From an uncultured Eubacteriales bacterium (lineage in GTDB: Bacteria; Bacillota; Clostridia; Oscillospirales; Acutalibacteraceae): 64,000 nt of DNA. Positions 62,519-64,000 of this stretch are shown here, one piece after another. The notes below the pieces were generated by a model, which did not search any database, was not told the origin of the DNA, and saw nothing but the letters and a program-made list of their open reading frames with translations. A program made the position numbers and the translations under genes. Location: NCBI GenBank assembly GCA_934394855.1, contig CAKRRH010000007.1, forward strand, positions 1 to 64,000. Direction: 5' to 3'. The stretch's first letter is position 1; every line of letters begins with the position of its first letter.

Positions 62519-62820
62519 TAGGGGATAAAACAAAAACGCCCCTGACAGAAAATCAATAATTTCTGTCAAGGACGAATAAAATCCAATCTATCCGTGGTGC
62601 CACCTTGATTCATGGGAATGACCCATGCGCTCTGAAGAGTACCAACATACTCCTGACAACTAACGCTTGTCCTCTCGTTGCAGAATACTCAGATAAAAGA
62701 CTATCCTTTGACTGCACCCTCAGCGGTCCATTTGAAGAACTGTATTCCGTCCGAATCTCAGCACCTCGGACTCTCTGTGGGATCATTTTTCTCCGTTATC
62801 TCCGCTTCAACGGTTTGTTT
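62519..62820 (-). promoter_or_regulatory. T-box riboswitch, tryptophan (UGG specifier), upstream of trpE
   Basis: Minus strand: the leader starts with CCGTTGAAGCGGAGATAACG, carries a specifier TGG (complement at 62728-62730) in AAATGGACCGCTGAGGG, and the T-box core CAAGGTGGCACCACGG (around 62592-62606). Its terminator hairpin (62529-62571, TTGACAGAAA / TTTCTGTCAG) ends in a T-run. It matches the transporter T-box at 47268 closely. It should switch on trpEGDCFBA when tRNA-Trp is uncharged. Confidence 0.92.
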
Positions 62821-62827
62821 TGATATA

Positions 62828-62856
62828 AAAATAGCACCTTTTTAGCAAAATGTCAA
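62828..62856 (-). promoter_or_regulatory. Promoter of the trp operon
   Basis: Minus strand TTGACA (62851-62856), 17 bp, TATTTT (62828-62833), with TG extended element. Confidence 0.75.
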
Positions 62857-62992
62857 GCATATATTTGAAAAAATATTCAATTTAATTGTATTTTTAATAA
62901 ATTAGACATGATTTATTTTAAATTAAGTTGACATATCTCTTGATTTTTGTTATCTTTATAATTAAGAAATATAATGAAAGAGGATTGTCAAA

Positions 62993-63424
62993 ATGAGCAA
63001 GCAAATCAAAGTTAAGAAACCGAAAGTAATTGATGAATTTAAAGAATTTATCTCACGCGGAAATGTAATCGATCTTGCTGTCGGTGTTATCATGGGCAGT
63101 GCTTTCACCGCAATCGTAAATTCAATCGTAAATGACCTTGTAATGCCGCTTATCGGAATTTTATTCGGCGGAATCGACTTTACAAGCCTTAAATTTGTAA
63201 TCACTCCCGCATCGGACGGCGTTCCCGAAGCCGCAATTTGCTATGGCAATTTCATTCAAAGCGTCGTAAACTTTTTGCTGATCGCTTTGGTCATTTTCCT
63301 GACCGTTAAGTTGATCAACAAATTTCATCGCAAAAAGGAAGAACCCGCAGAGGAAGAAAAACCGGAAGAGCCGAGCGAAGAAATTCTTTTGCTCCGTGAG
63401 ATTCGTGATTCGCTGAAAAAATAA
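62993..63424 (+). CDS. mscL: Large-conductance mechanosensitive channel MscL
   Basis: 143 residues. Two membrane segments and the conserved RGNVIDLAVGVIMGSAF in the first helix (about 23-40), with the periplasmic loop between and a basic-acidic C-terminal helix. It forms a pentameric pore that opens on osmotic downshock. Own ribosome site AAAGAGGA. Lies 32 bp before the LysR gene. Confidence 0.96.
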   Translation: MSKQIKVKKPKVIDEFKEFISRGNVIDLAVGVIMGSAFTAIVNSIVNDLVMPLIGILFGGIDFTSLKFVITPASDGVPEAAICYGNFIQSVVNFLLIALVIFLTVKLINKFHRKKEEPAEEEKPEEPSEEILLLREIRDSLKK

Positions 63425-63456
63425 GCATTTATTAACTTTTTGGAGGATAGGGCAAA

Positions 63457-64000
63457 ATGACCCTGCAACAACTGAAATATATAATCACAATATCACAATG
63501 CGGTTCACTTAATAAAGCGGCTGAAATACTATATGTATCTCAGCCGTCTTTGACGGGTGCGCTCAAAGAGCTTGAAAAGGAAATCGGAATTACGATTTTC
63601 AAACGAGGCGCAAAGGGAGTATCATTAACTCCTGACGGTGCAGAATTTTTGCTTTATGCAAAACAGGTTTATTCGCAATATGAGGACTTGCTCGAAAAAT
63701 ACGGCAAGGGGGGCGGACCAAAAAAGAAATTCGCAGTTTCAACGCAGCATTATTCATTTGCCGTAAAAGCGTTTGTCGAAATGGTCAAAAATTTTGACAC
63801 GACAAAGTATGATTTTGCCATTAGGGAAACCAAAACGCTCGAAGTAATCAATGATGTAAGCAATTTGAAAAGCGAAATCGGAATATTATATTTAAGTGAT
63901 TTTAACCGAAAAGCAATTACCAAGGTTCTTTCCCAAAATAACCTTGAATTTCACCCGCTTATCGAATGTAACGCATATGTGTATATATGGAAAAACCACC
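63457..64000 (+). CDS. LysR-family transcriptional regulator (partial, runs off the window)
   Basis: An open frame from ATG 63457 (ribosome site GGAGGATAGGG) runs to the window edge, 181 codons. The N-terminus MTLQQLKYIITISQ and SLNKAAEILYVSQPSLTGAL is a LysR winged helix-turn-helix, followed by IGITIFKRGAKGVSLTPDG. The effector domain starts FAVSTQHYSF. Target and ligand are unknown. The 3' end is outside the window. Confidence 0.93.
   Translation, partial: MTLQQLKYIITISQCGSLNKAAEILYVSQPSLTGALKELEKEIGITIFKRGAKGVSLTPDGAEFLLYAKQVYSQYEDLLEKYGKGGGPKKKFAVSTQHYSFAVKAFVEMVKNFDTTKYDFAIRETKTLEVINDVSNLKSEIGILYLSDFNRKAITKVLSQNNLEFHPLIECNAYVYIWKNH

Noticed and set aside
62605..62823. Plus-strand ORF of 72 codons upstream of trpE
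   Set aside because: It is the complement of the T-box leader; a similar artefact appears over the other T-box at 47265-47456 on the minus strand.

Overview
The window looks like chromosomal DNA of a low-GC, endospore-forming Gram-positive anaerobe of the Clostridia, probably an uncultured Oscillospirales/Ruminococcaceae-type gut bacterium. Evidence: the yicC-remA-gmk-rpoZ-priA-def-fmt-rsmB-rlmN-stp-prkC-rsgA order typical of Firmicutes, a 26-residue SpoVM gene, an M23/M50 gene pair resembling spoIVFA-spoIVFB, lipoprotein-type solute-binding proteins, T-box riboswitches, and sigma-A promoters with strict 17-bp spacing. The lineage is inferred from gene content only; no rRNA is present.

Layout. 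1-471: a strong promoter followed by two tRNA 5' fragments (tRNA-Pro-like), with no intact tRNA. 472-3871: a zinc-ribbon membrane protein, a LUD-domain protein and, on the minus strand, a GH78-like rhamnosidase with a small membrane protein. 3993-5462: the M23/M50 pair. 5520-8005: a B12-binding-type radical SAM protein and its DUF2344 partner. 8067-20399: the conserved housekeeping cluster, ending in a 58-residue membrane protein and spoVM. 20505-23821: a sugar isomerase-like protein, a GH43-like protein and a FucO-type lactaldehyde reductase. 23891-26973 (minus): DUF4956, VTC domain, YwlG-type protein and pfkA. 27315-29913: pncB, a lipoprotein and ruvX. 30044-34392: a sugar ABC importer (binding protein plus two permeases) convergent with a separately promoted MsmX-type ATPase. 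34573-40832 (minus): RsuA-type pseudouridine synthase, DUF4830, M18 aminopeptidase, lytic transglycosylase, coaE, Sua5/TsaC, prfA and a DUF951 gene. 41008-46740: gltX, glnS, then a PqqD / S26 peptidase / ABC exporter cassette. 46817-46903: tRNA-Leu(CAA) with a decayed copy of its downstream region.

The right third is dominated by tryptophan. A T-box with a UGG specifier precedes a three-gene ABC importer (47686-50377), and a closely related UGG T-box precedes a complete trpEGDCFBA operon on the minus strand (62469 to 56044). Uptake and synthesis should therefore both respond to uncharged tRNA-Trp. Between them lie an IS3-family transposase relic, a REC-GGDEF-EAL protein whose enzymatic motifs are both degenerate, tRNA-Gly(CCC), two tandem paralogous lipoproteins with duplicated promoters, and a YfcE-type phosphoesterase. 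The window ends with mscL and the start of a LysR regulator.

The most distinctive items are the PqqD/S26/ABC cassette (a possible orphan peptide maturation and export module), the paired tryptophan T-boxes with an extra 11-codon Trp-containing ORF between one T-box and its transporter, the degenerate c-di-GMP-type regulator, and the tRNA fragments at both 1-300 and 46,904-47,150. All functional calls are from motif reading and memory of families; no database search was possible.
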